A stretch of DNA of 64,000 bases from Nocardiopsis sp. FR4 (GCF_009830945.1 NZ_VWVV01000003.1:186001-250000); one strand, 5' to 3'; counted from the stretch's first letter, positions 52,107 to 61,202 are shown. Program-made: numbers and translations. Notes: generated by a model from the letters alone, not told the origin.

Positions 52107-52136
52107 GGCGGGGGCGGCCGGTAGGCCGCCCCCGCC
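52107..52136. terminator. 13-base-stem hairpin
   Basis: GGCGGGGGCGGCC pairs with GGCCGCCCCCGCC around GGTA, about 290 bases past the end of the BTAD gene and 520 bases upstream of the small-gene series. It may stop transcription from the Tad operon. Confidence 0.7.
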
Positions 52137-52277
52137 GAGCAGGAGAGGGGGCGCGCCGCCCCCTACGTGAAGATGACTACCCACTGGGTATAAGTCTGGA
52201 CGACCATCGGCCCACCCAGATGGGCTCTGACCTGCACTGATAACGCCGCAGGCATGGGCCGTTCTAAGCGGCCCTCC

Positions 52278-52346
52278 CACAGGCGGAGTCACAGGCCCCC
52301 GGAATGGCCCAGTCACAGGCGGAGGCACAGGCGGAGTCACAGGCCC
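52278..52346. repeat. Direct repeat of CACAGGCGGAGTCACAGGCC
   Basis: The 21-base sequence beginning CACAGGCGGAG occurs at 52278-52298 and 52326-52346, with a partial copy between. A minor local duplication just downstream of the BTAD gene. Confidence 0.6.
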
Positions 52347-52428
52347 GCGTGTGGCCCACCAAGGCTCTGCGCTCCCGCGCTCGCCTCCGCCTCAGCAGGC
52401 GAGCCGCCTTGTGCCCGACTTGCGAATG

Positions 52429-54978
52429 TCAGCGAACGAGGCTCTCGAAGAGGGCACGCGAGTCCGGACCGGGCTTGGCCCCAGATTGTTGGAGCTCATC
52501 CTTCAGGGAATGGAAGCACCGGTGGACCGCGTCCTTCCTTCCCAGTAGGGCGTAGTGCTTCATTTTTTCCTGGTACAGCGCTTCGTTCAGTCGGTCTACT
52601 CGCAAAGCGCAGTCAATCAGTCGTATGCGTTCCTCTTCGTCGTCAACGTAGTCGAGCAAGCGCATGTACACGTCCGCTACGGCAGCCTGAAGTTCCCAGC
52701 GGCGCTCCGCGATCCATTCATCCTGGAGGTCCGAAAGAAGATCGTTTCCATAGAGACTTGCCATCTTCCGTAGCTTGACCTCTCCCTCTGGCGTGCTCGC
52801 CGTTCTCACGTCAGCGTAGAGACCGCAGAACTCACGGACGTCGATGTCGAAAAACTCCCACTGCAACCGGTACCGACCCTTCTCGTTCTCGACAATCGGG
52901 GCCTCAGGCCCCAGGTCCAACGCGTCGCGCATGGCCCTGCGCAAAGTCGTGACCGCGTTGGACCTGAACCGGCGCGCTTGCGTCTCGGACATCTGAGGCG
53001 CGAGAACGTTCGTCACCTCCTGGTGGGAGACGCCCTCCCTGGGGCCGAGCGCCAAGACAGCGAGCAGGGTGTAGGTGCTCGTGCGAGTCCCGTGAAGGAC
53101 ATCGTGGCCGTTGAGCTCGCACACTGTTTGGGGAGCGAACAGCCGCACACGCACTCTGGCGCGTGCCTTCTCACCGGAGCAGCCCGGGACCTCCAGCTGT
53201 TCTCCCTCCGGCTGGTCCTCCTCGGGTCGCCCCTCTTCGGACTGGTCCGGCTCTTTCTGTTCCGAGGAGGGCTCCGAGGTGTAGGAGGACTCCTGGCAGG
53301 GGCTCGTGTCCGGTTGCTCGTCCTGGCCCCGCGGCCGGGTCCAGAGCCGCAGAGGACCTGTGTGCGTCGCTTCTCCGCCGGAGGCTCCCACATGGACCCG
53401 ACCGGTGTTCTCGCAGTCCAACGTGACCTTGGCGTGGTCGGTACCGCCGAGCACGCACGCCACCAACCCGGGGGTGTCGGCCAGCAGCGCCGGTAGGCCC
53501 CGGTCGGCGTTGAGGTCATCTGCCGTCAGCGCCACCAGGAGAGGCGGGGCGGTCGTGGTGATTCCCTCGGGCCCCTCGTCGTCCGCGTCAAGGTGGCGCG
53601 CGCGGGCCAAGAGTTCCGCTTCCACCGCGATCTGAACCCCGCGAAGGTCCGAGGCCACCTGCGGGCCCTGCATCGGCACGCCTTCCTCTTCCAGGAATGC
53701 GGCGGCCGTACTGGTCAGCACGACCGGCCCCGGGGCATGCTCAGCGACCACGGCCGCGAGGACCCTTGACGCGTGGGCTCCGGTGAACGCGAGCCCTCCT
53801 CGGCTGGACACCCGTGCGGTGTCGGAGACGAGCACGTATCCGGCCTCGTCGATGACATCGTGGGCGGAACCTGCTGGAACCTCATACAACAGGTCGGCCT
53901 GGCCAGAGTCGGGGGCCTCGAGGGTGGAGGCCGTACCGAGGTCGTCGGGGCCGGTCGTCGACTCGGGGTCCGTGCTCTGCTTCTGAGGCGCTGCTGGACT
54001 TCGCCGCCTTCCGGCCGCGTACCCCACACCCAGACCGACTGCCCCGGCAACGGTTCCGACCGCGACAACGTCGAGCCCGGTGCCCTCGCCCGTGGTGGCT
54101 ACGTCCAGCCTCACCCGCTCCGGAGCGGGGGCAGCCTCAGGATTCTCCTTCGCCTCGGCCTTCACGGACGGCTCGGGCACAGGGGCTGAAGGGCGTTGCA
54201 GGGCGTAGGTGACCTCGACCCGGCGGTGCTCTTCGTACGACGCCCGTGTGGCCGAAGGCGGCTGGGCTGATCCCACGCCCCGGGCTTCGAACTCGACCTC
54301 GAACACGTGCTCGGCCAGGTAGTCCGCGACCGCTTGGGCGCGTCGTTCGGACAGGTCCTGGTTGTAGAGGGGGTCGCCGATGGGGTCGGTGTGTCCGGTG
54401 ACCACTACTGGCGTCTCGGCAAGTCCGAAGTCGGCGATCATGGCGATGGTCGGTTCCAGTGCCTCCTTCATGGTCGGGGTGAGGGCGGCCGAGTCGAATC
54501 CGAACCCGGTCAGGACACGCGTGCGGTCGATCACCCCGTGCTCCTCCGGCTGCTCCCCGCCTGCCTCCGCGGCCTCCTCGGGGTGGGCGGCCACGGGTGT
54601 CATCGGTGCTTCGGCCACCGTGTCCACGTGTGCGGCGACGGCAGCGGTGTGGGTGGTGGTCGCAACGGTGCTTCCGGCGACCAGAGCCCACACGACCCGT
54701 ACCAGGCCCACCCTGGGTGCGAGCCCGCGCAGCACGGAGACGACGTCGAGGACGACGACCACCAGGTGCGCTGCCCACACCGCCCACAGAACGACGACGA
54801 AGAAGGCGATGACGGCCTCGTCGGGAACCCTCCCCCCGCGCAGGTACTGGGCAAGCCATACCCACGTGGTGTGCTCTCCCAGTGGCCACTCCAGACGGGT
54901 CGCCACCCAGGGCGGACCCAGCAACAGGACTACCGTCACCAGTGCTTCACCCGCCACGGACCACGGGCTTCGCGGCAT
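52429..54978 (-). CDS. Membrane-anchored OmpA-like/BTAD fusion regulator
   Basis: 849 residues from ATG 54978 (GGAGGAAGAGG upstream). Residues 12-110 hold three hydrophobic helices. An OmpA-like peptidoglycan-binding domain follows at about 155-262 (VLTGFGFDSAALTP.. VVVTGHTDPIGDPLYNQDLSERRAQAVADYL). A fourth helix spans 302-323. A cytoplasmic part follows, with an alpha/beta stretch, an acidic linker, a winged helix (RRFRSNAVTTLRRAMRDAL) and a C-terminal BTAD (bacterial transcriptional activation domain). Similar regulators end actinomycete Tad loci, often with LysM instead of OmpA. It may sense the cell wall and control the Tad operon. Topology is inferred. Confidence 0.85.
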   Translation of the reverse strand: MPRSPWSVAGEALVTVVLLLGPPWVATRLEWPLGEHTTWVWLAQYLRGGRVPDEAVIAFFVVVLWAVWAAHLVVVVLDVVSVLRGLAPRVGLVRVVWALVAGSTVATTTHTAAVAAHVDTVAEAPMTPVAAHPEEAAEAGGEQPEEHGVIDRTRVLTGFGFDSAALTPTMKEALEPTIAMIADFGLAETPVVVTGHTDPIGDPLYNQDLSERRAQAVADYLAEHVFEVEFEARGVGSAQPPSATRASYEEHRRVEVTYALQRPSAPVPEPSVKAEAKENPEAAPAPERVRLDVATTGEGTGLDVVAVGTVAGAVGLGVGYAAGRRRSPAAPQKQSTDPESTTGPDDLGTASTLEAPDSGQADLLYEVPAGSAHDVIDEAGYVLVSDTARVSSRGGLAFTGAHASRVLAAVVAEHAPGPVVLTSTAAAFLEEEGVPMQGPQVASDLRGVQIAVEAELLARARHLDADDEGPEGITTTAPPLLVALTADDLNADRGLPALLADTPGLVACVLGGTDHAKVTLDCENTGRVHVGASGGEATHTGPLRLWTRPRGQDEQPDTSPCQESSYTSEPSSEQKEPDQSEEGRPEEDQPEGEQLEVPGCSGEKARARVRVRLFAPQTVCELNGHDVLHGTRTSTYTLLAVLALGPREGVSHQEVTNVLAPQMSETQARRFRSNAVTTLRRAMRDALDLGPEAPIVENEKGRYRLQWEFFDIDVREFCGLYADVRTASTPEGEVKLRKMASLYGNDLLSDLQDEWIAERRWELQAAVADVYMRLLDYVDDEEERIRLIDCALRVDRLNEALYQEKMKHYALLGRKDAVHRCFHSLKDELQQSGAKPGPDSRALFESLVR

Positions 54979-55040
54979 ACCTCTTCCTCCGTTCGCTTCG
55001 AACCTGGTTCGGGATTCGGACTGTGCGGCTAGGTGCAGGG

Positions 55041-55460
55041 TCATCTCGGCGGGGGTTGAAGCGCGGTCGCGGTCGCCTCGGCCTCGATCCCGCTGGGTCC
55101 GATCGGCAACAGGGCGGGGGTGTAGACGGTTCGGGCCAGGACCACGACCTGGTCGCCCTCGACCTCCGCCCCGCCCGCGCTCCCCGCTGAACGCAGGTGG
55201 CCGACAGCGACCCGAGTGGCCCCTTCCCGATCCAGGACCGGGACTCCGTTCTCAACGGTCGCGGCCGTGTCCAGCTGATGGGCGCCCGCACGGGCAGCCG
55301 TGTGCGCGACCGTCAACAGTTCTGCCTTGGCGACGAGCATCTGCCCGGCTTCCCACACCAGCGCGAACACGACCATCACGACGGGCACGAGCATGATGAG
55401 GAACACCGACGCCTGCCCTGCGTCTCCGCGTCGTCGACGCCGCCTGGTCGCCCGGCTCAT
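55041..55460 (-). CDS. TadG/TadE-like pseudopilin
   Basis: 139 residues from ATG 55460, overlapping the preceding stop (ATGA). An Arg-rich start, then GDAGQASVFLIMLVPVVMVVFALVWEAGQMLVAKAEL, typical of the TadE/TadG membrane helix with the class III signal-like G/E region, then a short extracellular part. It is a minor pilus component or assembly factor. Confidence 0.82.
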   Translation of the reverse strand: MSRATRRRRRRGDAGQASVFLIMLVPVVMVVFALVWEAGQMLVAKAELLTVAHTAARAGAHQLDTAATVENGVPVLDREGATRVAVGHLRSAGSAGGAEVEGDQVVVLARTVYTPALLPIGPSGIEAEATATALQPPPR

Positions 55461-55894
55461 GGCGTCTGCCCCCGGTAGGGGTCGACCGGAGAGGTCGCGG
55501 TAGCACGCAAGGCACGCTGTCCGCCGAGCCCGCCCAGATCGATGACGGTGACCGTGCACGTCACCTCCACCCTCGCCACCCCGCCCGCGCCGAACCGGGA
55601 AACGTCCACCGAAGCGGCGAAGGGAGCGCAGGCCACACCCCGGTCGGCCAACTCCCGCTCGGCCGTCTGGCGCGCGCGGTCGTGCGCGGAGACCACGTCG
55701 CGTTGCAGCGAAGCCGCCCGAGCAGCGGACGAGGCCGCGTCCTGCGTGATCAGGGCGGCCGAGACCTGGCGACCCGCCACCATCATCAACAGCAACGCCA
55801 GCACGAGAACGGGGACGACCAGGACCAGTTCCACCGATGCGCTCCCGGCGTCACCGCCGCGCCGCCACCAGGAACGCCGGATACGGCTGTTCAT
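55457..55894 (-). CDS. TadF/TadE-like pseudopilin
   Basis: 145 residues from ATG 55894. GDAGSASVELVLVVPVLVLALLLMMVAGRQVSAALITQDAAS is the characteristic N-terminal helix with Glu after the cleavage region. The rest is a secreted domain with two Cys. ATGA overlap on both sides. Confidence 0.83.
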   Translation of the reverse strand: MNSRIRRSWWRRGGDAGSASVELVLVVPVLVLALLLMMVAGRQVSAALITQDAASSAARAASLQRDVVSAHDRARQTAERELADRGVACAPFAASVDVSRFGAGGVARVEVTCTVTVIDLGGLGGQRALRATATSPVDPYRGQTP

Positions 55895-56295
55895 AGCGTG
55901 AGACGCTCGACCGGGCCGGACATCTCCGAGGAGACCGGCACCTTCACCCCCGGCAGCAGGCTCACCACCTGGCCACGAACGCGCACCCGCGCCAACTCCA
56001 TGGTGCGGTCGACCTCGATCTCCACCTGGTGGAGGATCCCGCCACCCAACTGGTCCTGTGCCTGCTCGGCCCGCGCGTAAGCCGACGCCGTGGTCCCGTC
56101 GAAGGCACGGGCCGCCGCCAGCGTCTGCGAAGCGACGGTCTGGGCCCGGTGCTGGGCATGTGCCCACACTCCCGCCTGCACCACGCCGAGCACCATCACG
56201 AAGACCAGGGGGAGGATGAAGAGCGGCTCGGCGCTACCCCGGTCCCCGCCCGCCTTCGGTGAGCGGCCGCTCCGCCCGCTGGCAGAGGCGGTCAT
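55891..56295 (-). CDS. TadE-like pseudopilin
   Basis: 134 residues from ATG 56295. GDRGSAEPLFILPLVFVMVLGVVQAGVWAHAQHRAQTVASQTLAAARAF is a TadE-type helix. It overlaps the pilin gene upstream and the next pseudopilin downstream. Confidence 0.83.
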   Translation of the reverse strand: MTASASGRSGRSPKAGGDRGSAEPLFILPLVFVMVLGVVQAGVWAHAQHRAQTVASQTLAAARAFDGTTASAYARAEQAQDQLGGGILHQVEIEVDRTMELARVRVRGQVVSLLPGVKVPVSSEMSGPVERLTL

Positions 56296-56498
56296 CGGTT
56301 GACACCCAGGTCGATGGACTCGGCCGCCGTGGTGAACTCTCCCACCAGGATTCCTCCGACCACGGTGGCGATGGTGATGGACACCACGATGATCAGGATC
56401 CAGTCGGTTGTCGCCGACCCCGCGTCCGACATGACGGAACGTGGTGGCGTGAGCCATGTGCGTGCCTGCCTGCGGGAACGCTGAAGGAAACCCCTCAC
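56292..56498 (-). CDS. Flp-pilin-like small membrane protein
   Basis: 68 residues, GTG 56498 with GGAGAGGT upstream. A basic N-terminus precedes DAGSATTDWILIIVVSITIATVVGGILVGEFTT, a single hydrophobic helix after a Gly/Ala-rich leader, similar to small Flp pilins. It lacks the usual Glu5 (Asp instead). It may be the pilus subunit. Confidence 0.7.
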   Translation of the reverse strand: MRGFLQRSRRQARTWLTPPRSVMSDAGSATTDWILIIVVSITIATVVGGILVGEFTTAAESIDLGVNR

Positions 56499-56514
56499 TG
56501 GGACCTCTCCTTGT

Positions 56515-57390
56515 CTAGAAACCGGCCATCACGTGCACGAGGGCGATGTAGCTGATCAGCAGCAGGAATCCGGCCACCAGGCCCATCGTCGGCAGGGTCA
56601 TGCGTTCGGTGGCCGCGTGCGCTGCGGCCTCGGTCTCCGCCAGGCTCCGGGCCCGCAGCGACGACGCCTTCGCTGTCAGGGACGTGCGGGTGCGCGCCCC
56701 GGAGGCGCCGCCCAACCGCAGGGATCCGGCCAGCTCCGCGAGTTCTCGCACCCCGGTCTCCTCGGCCACGGCTTCGAGGCCTTCCCAGGGCGGCTGGTGC
56801 CTCAGGGTCGCGGCGTGCACCGCAGCGCGGATCCGCTCCGGCGCACGGCCCTCCCCGTGCTGAAGGGCGGTGGTGATCGCGCCTGTGGCTCCGGCACCCG
56901 CTGCCAGGCCCATCACCACCAGGTCCGCCAACGCCGACGTGGCCGCACGCAGCTCGGCCCGGCACTCTGCGGCGGCGCCTCGGGCGGCCAGGTCAGGGGC
57001 CAGGAAGCACGCTCCTGCGGCCAGGGCCGCGAGCAGCCACGGCGTCATGGAGCCGGACAGAAGGGCACTGCCCGCGGTGGCCACCACCGTTCCCAGGAGA
57101 ATCCCGAGCCCGGTGGCGGCGGCCTTCTCCGCCCGGTAGACCTCCACCGGTGTGCCCGCTGCCGCGAGCGTCCTGGCCATACCCTGTCCCGGAATGCCCG
57201 CGCGGGCCAGGACGTGGCCCGCCCGGTGGCCGACCCGGTGCGCCCAACCGCTGCCCGAAGGGGACTGCTGTCTCGGAACCGGCTGGGGGGCGAGGCGTTC
57301 GCTCAGGGAAGGACGGCGCAGACCGTAAGCGGCGGCGCACGTCCCCGCACCGATCATGGCCCCTGCCACGGACATCACGACCGCGCTCAC
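56515..57390 (-). CDS. tadC: TadC, type II/IV secretion platform protein
   Basis: 291 residues from GTG 57390 (overlaps upstream stop as GTGA). It has the GspF/TadC layout: N-terminal helix, middle cytoplasmic domain (ELRAATSALADLVVMGLAAGAGATGAITTALQHGEG), and C-terminal helices (LPTMGLVAGFLLLISYIALV). It forms the membrane platform with TadB for pilus assembly. Confidence 0.87.
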   Translation of the reverse strand: MSAVVMSVAGAMIGAGTCAAAYGLRRPSLSERLAPQPVPRQQSPSGSGWAHRVGHRAGHVLARAGIPGQGMARTLAAAGTPVEVYRAEKAAATGLGILLGTVVATAGSALLSGSMTPWLLAALAAGACFLAPDLAARGAAAECRAELRAATSALADLVVMGLAAGAGATGAITTALQHGEGRAPERIRAAVHAATLRHQPPWEGLEAVAEETGVRELAELAGSLRLGGASGARTRTSLTAKASSLRARSLAETEAAAHAATERMTLPTMGLVAGFLLLISYIALVHVMAGF

Positions 57391-58283
57391 CCGACACCGC
57401 TCATCCCAGCGGCACCCGCGAGTACGGGGGTGAAGGGGCGCGGTCGCCTGGGCGGCGACGCCAGGCGGGCCAGCCAGAAGAACGAGGCCGCCCACAGCCC
57501 TCCGACCACTCCGAGGACGAGCTGTCCGGAGAACGTGCCCACCGGCTCCAGGAACGACGGATTGAACGCCGCCATGCCCACGAGCATGAAGGTGGTGGCG
57601 GCAGCGATGATCCGTACCGATGAGCGCACCCTCGCGCGGGACGCCGACACCCTGGCCACCGTGGTCGCCCGTTCCCGAGCGGCCTCCGCCAGCCGGGACA
57701 GGGCCCCGGCCACGTCCCCGCTCTGGCGGGAAGCTCCCATGGTCAGGGTGAGCGCGATCAGATCTCCGAGGTCGGAGCCGACACGGTGGGCGAACTCGGA
57801 GGCGGCCTGGCCCATCGGTAGCCCGGCGCGCAACCGGGCGTCCAGTGCTTCGACCTGGCCGCGGATCGGCTCCGGGGCGACGGGAACGGTCGCGGTCACG
57901 GCCTGGTGCAGCCCGGAGGCCCCGGTGATCATGTCCCGCAGTTGTTCGGCCCAGGAAGCCAGCGCCTCGGCCAGGTCGGCTTCAGCCCGGGTCGTGGTGT
58001 CGGGGCTGAGCAGGGCGGGCATCCACCATCCCGCAGCGGCGGCGAGCACCACCCCGACCGGCCACCCCGTCACCGCCCCGACCATGGTCCCCGCTCCTAC
58101 CGCACCGGCCGCGCGCAGCCACGTTGCGCGTCGGCGCAGGGCTTTCGCCCACCGACCTGGAGCGGCGGACGGCGCGCGACGGGGAAGGAGGCTCACCACG
58201 TACGCGGCGCAAGCGAGGCCCGCACCGCACAACGCGCCGCTGAAGACCAGCCCGCCGATATCCCAGCCCCACTCCGGCGTCAC
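57387..58283 (-). CDS. tadB: TadB, type II/IV secretion platform protein
   Basis: 298 residues from GTG 58283 overlapping the tadA stop. Features of the TadB platform protein: first membrane helices, LAEALASWAEQLRDMITGASGLHQAVTATVPVAPEPIRGQV in the cytoplasmic part, then GDLIALTLTMGASRQSGDVAGALSRLAEAARERATTVARV, and two closing helices. Confidence 0.87.
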   Translation of the reverse strand: MTPEWGWDIGGLVFSGALCGAGLACAAYVVSLLPRRAPSAAPGRWAKALRRRATWLRAAGAVGAGTMVGAVTGWPVGVVLAAAAGWWMPALLSPDTTTRAEADLAEALASWAEQLRDMITGASGLHQAVTATVPVAPEPIRGQVEALDARLRAGLPMGQAASEFAHRVGSDLGDLIALTLTMGASRQSGDVAGALSRLAEAARERATTVARVSASRARVRSSVRIIAAATTFMLVGMAAFNPSFLEPVGTFSGQLVLGVVGGLWAASFFWLARLASPPRRPRPFTPVLAGAAGMSGVG

Positions 58284-59587
58284 GACGCCCACCTCCGCAC
58301 CACGTAACCGGCCCTGACCAGGCGCTGGCCGACCAGTCCGCTCGGAGGGCACACCACGGTTCCCACGGGATCGCCTGTCGAGCGAACGTACAGCTCGTTG
58401 GAGAGGACCTGCTCACCCTCCGACCCCACGACCTCACGGATACTCGTGACGACGCGCTCCCCGGTCGGGGCGGTGTCGATGTGCACCACCAGGTGCACGG
58501 CCGTCCCCGTCAGGGACGCAGTGGCCGAGGCGGTGAGCCGCTCGGGCGCCTGTGCGCAGTACGCGGCGAGCTTCGCGAACACCTGCTGGCTCGATGAGGC
58601 GTGGATGGTGGACATCGACCCGTCCGTGCCCATCGACATCGCGTTCAGCAGCGCGATGGTCTCCGGGCCCCGGGTCTCCCCGACGATCACCCGGTCCGGG
58701 CACATCCGCAGCGCGGCCCGGACCAGTTCGGCCAGGGTGACCTCCCCGACGCCTTCGATGTTGGGCGGGCGCCCCTGCAACGCCACCACGTCCACCTCAG
58801 CCATGTGACGGTGCAGCCCCAGCTCCATCGAATCCTCGATGGTGATGACGCGTTCACCCTCCACCGTGCCCAGCAGCGCGCGGAGCAGGGTGGTCTTGCC
58901 CGCGTTCGTGGCGCCGGAGATGATCACGTTCACTCGGGCCCTGACCGCCGAGACCAGCAGGTCGCGTGCGGTCTGGTCGACCATTCCCGTCCGAGCGAGG
59001 TCCCCCAACCGCAGGTAGCGGGCGGGGTGGCGTCGGATCGTCACGGTCGGACGGTCCGCTATCCCGGGCATCACCGCCGACATCCGGGAACCGTCTTCGA
59101 GTTCCATGGACAGGATCGGCGCGGCCATGTCGAAGCGGCGCTCCCCGCCGGGGGCGCGGGCAGCGGCCCGCTGCACCAGGGCGACGAGGTCGGCGTCGGT
59201 GTCCACCACCGGTGGGCGGTGTTCTCGTTGGCCCCCGCCGAAGTCCACGATCACCGGACTTGCACCGATGACGTGGATGTTCTGGACCTCTGGTTCGGTG
59301 AGCAGCTCCTCCAACGGCCCCAGCCCCAGGACGTGGTCCAGGACCAGTTGGCGCAACCGTGGCTCGTCCGCTGGTGCCAGCGCCGCTGTCCCCCGGATCA
59401 GGGCGGTGCGTGCCTGGTCATCCAGCAGTGTGTCCACGAGCTGGCCTATCTGCGTGCCGCTCATCGTCTCACCGGAGTGGGTGATGAGCTGTTCTGTGAC
59501 CTTGCCGGCCAACGCCACCGCGGTGGCCCGAAGTGCCTTCTCGTCCTGGGCTGGCGCCAGGTACGGGGTCTCACGGATCGCCGTCAT
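58280..59587 (-). CDS. tadA: TadA/CpaF secretion ATPase
   Basis: 435 residues. Walker A ISGATNAGKTTLLRALL (about 220-235), Asp box ITIEDSMELGLHR, Walker B region RMCPDRVIVGETRGPE and His box identify a GspE-type hexameric ATPase. An N-terminal TadA-specific region (DHVLGLGPLEELLTEPEVQNIHVIG) precedes. It powers pilus assembly and perhaps retraction. ATGA overlap with tadZ. Confidence 0.95.
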   Translation of the reverse strand: MTAIRETPYLAPAQDEKALRATAVALAGKVTEQLITHSGETMSGTQIGQLVDTLLDDQARTALIRGTAALAPADEPRLRQLVLDHVLGLGPLEELLTEPEVQNIHVIGASPVIVDFGGGQREHRPPVVDTDADLVALVQRAAARAPGGERRFDMAAPILSMELEDGSRMSAVMPGIADRPTVTIRRHPARYLRLGDLARTGMVDQTARDLLVSAVRARVNVIISGATNAGKTTLLRALLGTVEGERVITIEDSMELGLHRHMAEVDVVALQGRPPNIEGVGEVTLAELVRAALRMCPDRVIVGETRGPETIALLNAMSMGTDGSMSTIHASSSQQVFAKLAAYCAQAPERLTASATASLTGTAVHLVVHIDTAPTGERVVTSIREVVGSEGEQVLSNELYVRSTGDPVGTVVCPPSGLVGQRLVRAGYVVRRWAS

Positions 59588-60468
59588 GCCACGCTCGCTT
59601 CCACCGCACGCTCGATCTTGCTGTCCAGGCCCAGACCGGAGAAGTCGTCACACAGCTCCGCCAGGGACTTGGCGGCCTTGATCAACGGCATCCACTCCAG
59701 GCTGTCGGGGTCACGGCGCTGGGACCACCACGCGGCCAGCCGGTCCCTGCGGCGACCGGGCGGACGGTGTTCGCCGCGCACCAGAGCCGCCCCCGTGGGG
59801 TCGTGCGGGATGTGCGCCCACACCGGCAGTCCCGAGGCCACCTGGGATATCTCCCGGTCAGGGTGGGGACAGGCACCGGCCACGACCAGCCCGACCCGCG
59901 TCCCGTCCTCCTTCAGCGAGGCCAGGGTCGGAGCGCACACCCGCAACCGGTTCGCGTGCCCCACATCGCCCGGGTCCGTGACGACCACGACGATGTCCGC
60001 GTGACGGATCAGGGCCGCCCCCGCAGACCCCGGCACCGCCCTCCCCACATCCATCACGGTCGCCCTCCCCGTTCGGAGAAGGGCCGGGTTGCGGGCGAGC
60101 ATGGCCACCGCACGCCCCGCCTCCAGAGGATCAGCGGGGGCGGCGACCACCCGTAGACCGCCGGGCAGTTCGACCGCATGGTTTAGCACCGGTGCGCTCG
60201 CCGCAGACGCGTCGGCGACTCCCGCTTCCGTCCAGACCTCAGCGGCCACGGACACCGGTAGCGGTGTGCGCGAGGCGGCGGCCAACGACACCAGCCCCTT
60301 CCGCACGCCGGGGTCGATGCCGTGCCAGGAGGCCACGTCCCCACCGGAGGTGTCGGCCTCCACCAGCACGGGCACGGTCAGAGGGGTCGAGGGCCAGCAC
60401 GCCGCGATCGCGGTGGCCAGACTCGTCACGCCCGGAGCCCCGCTGAGTGAACACACCGCCACGATCAT
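59584..60468 (-). CDS. tadZ: TadZ/CpaE-like MinD-ParA family protein with altered P-loop
   Basis: 294 residues. The start MIVAVCSLSGAPGVTSLATAIAA has the ParA/MinD fold, but the P-loop reads SGAPGVTS and lacks the usual lysine. Later strands (VLVEADTSGGDVASWHG; DIVVVVTDPGDVGHANRL) match the family. TadZ localises the pilus machine at the pole and may bind ATP weakly or not at all. Operon member with ATGA overlaps. Confidence 0.82.
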   Translation of the reverse strand: MIVAVCSLSGAPGVTSLATAIAACWPSTPLTVPVLVEADTSGGDVASWHGIDPGVRKGLVSLAAASRTPLPVSVAAEVWTEAGVADASAASAPVLNHAVELPGGLRVVAAPADPLEAGRAVAMLARNPALLRTGRATVMDVGRAVPGSAGAALIRHADIVVVVTDPGDVGHANRLRVCAPTLASLKEDGTRVGLVVAGACPHPDREISQVASGLPVWAHIPHDPTGAALVRGEHRPPGRRRDRLAAWWSQRRDPDSLEWMPLIKAAKSLAELCDDFSGLGLDSKIERAVEASVA

Positions 60469-61202
60469 CCTCGTGCCTCCCTTTCCGTGCTCGCTCCCGC
60501 CACCTCGTGGGGGTTGACCACCACGACCTGCACGTCTCCCCCAGCCGCTGCCCGTGAGAAACGCGCCACCTGGTCCCGGGGCAGAACCACCTCCACCACC
60601 TGCCGCCCGCCTCCCAGGCCCTCCTCACCGTCCGAGACCACGCGGTGGACCAGCCCCGTCACCACCCCGGGCTCTCCGGTCGGCTCTTCCCCTTCGGCCG
60701 TTTCCCCCGGCGCGGCCCCGGTGGGGACCAGGTCCACGGTCGTCCCCGCCGCCATGTCCCGGGGGAGTGTGGTGACGGGCACCGCGAGCACGGCTTGGCC
60801 CGGCTCCGGCCACAGCGCGCTGTCGGAGACCGAACCCGCCACCAGCGGCGAGCCCCCGGGCACCGGCTTCGTCAGCACCATTCCCTCCGCCACCTCGGGT
60901 GTGAGGAGACGAAGCCCCTCGGTCTCATGCAGCTCCACCGAGACCACGTCCTCAGCGGTGACCACATGCCCGGCGGGGAGGTCGGCGGTGAGCACCGCGA
61001 CCGTACGCGTTTCCTCCGACGCCAGACCGGCCCATGCTCCGGCGATACCGCCCGCGGCGATGAGCACCCCGGCCAGCAGCCCCCACTTCCAGCGGCGGCG
61101 CGAGACCGCCGCCAACCGCACCGACTCCCACTCCGTTGCGCCTCCCAAAGGGTTTTCCCTATTTTTCTGGCCTTTTTGGTTAGGTTTCGCGAGCGCGACC
61201 AT
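60465..61202 (-). CDS. cpaB: CpaB/RcpC-like SAF-domain protein
   Basis: 245 residues from ATG 61202 (GAGGAAGG upstream). One membrane helix (about 35-55), then a SAF domain (TVAVLTADLPAGHVVTAEDVVSVELHE.. EGMVLTKPVPGGSPLV) and a later beta domain. CpaB links the pilus machine to the cell wall. Overlaps tadZ by 4 bases. Confidence 0.88.
   Translation of the reverse strand: MVALAKPNQKGQKNRENPLGGATEWESVRLAAVSRRRWKWGLLAGVLIAAGGIAGAWAGLASEETRTVAVLTADLPAGHVVTAEDVVSVELHETEGLRLLTPEVAEGMVLTKPVPGGSPLVAGSVSDSALWPEPGQAVLAVPVTTLPRDMAAGTTVDLVPTGAAPGETAEGEEPTGEPGVVTGLVHRVVSDGEEGLGGGRQVVEVVLPRDQVARFSRAAAGGDVQVVVVNPHEVAGASTEREARG

Larger units (their letters stand above)
51588..52428. other. 841-base non-coding region with several repeat sets
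   Basis: It holds three ~93-base degenerate direct repeats (51640-51900), two GGGCGATCATG-type copies near 51949-51995, a GC hairpin (52107-52136), and CACAGGCGGAG-type repeats (52278-52346). No gene with normal actinomycete codon bias is seen. It separates the element-type genes from the Tad operon. Confidence 0.6.

Noticed and set aside
45564-52428. A CRISPR array
   Set aside because: Repeats here are few, long-spaced and degenerate; there are no regular ~28-37-base repeats with unique spacers and no cas genes.
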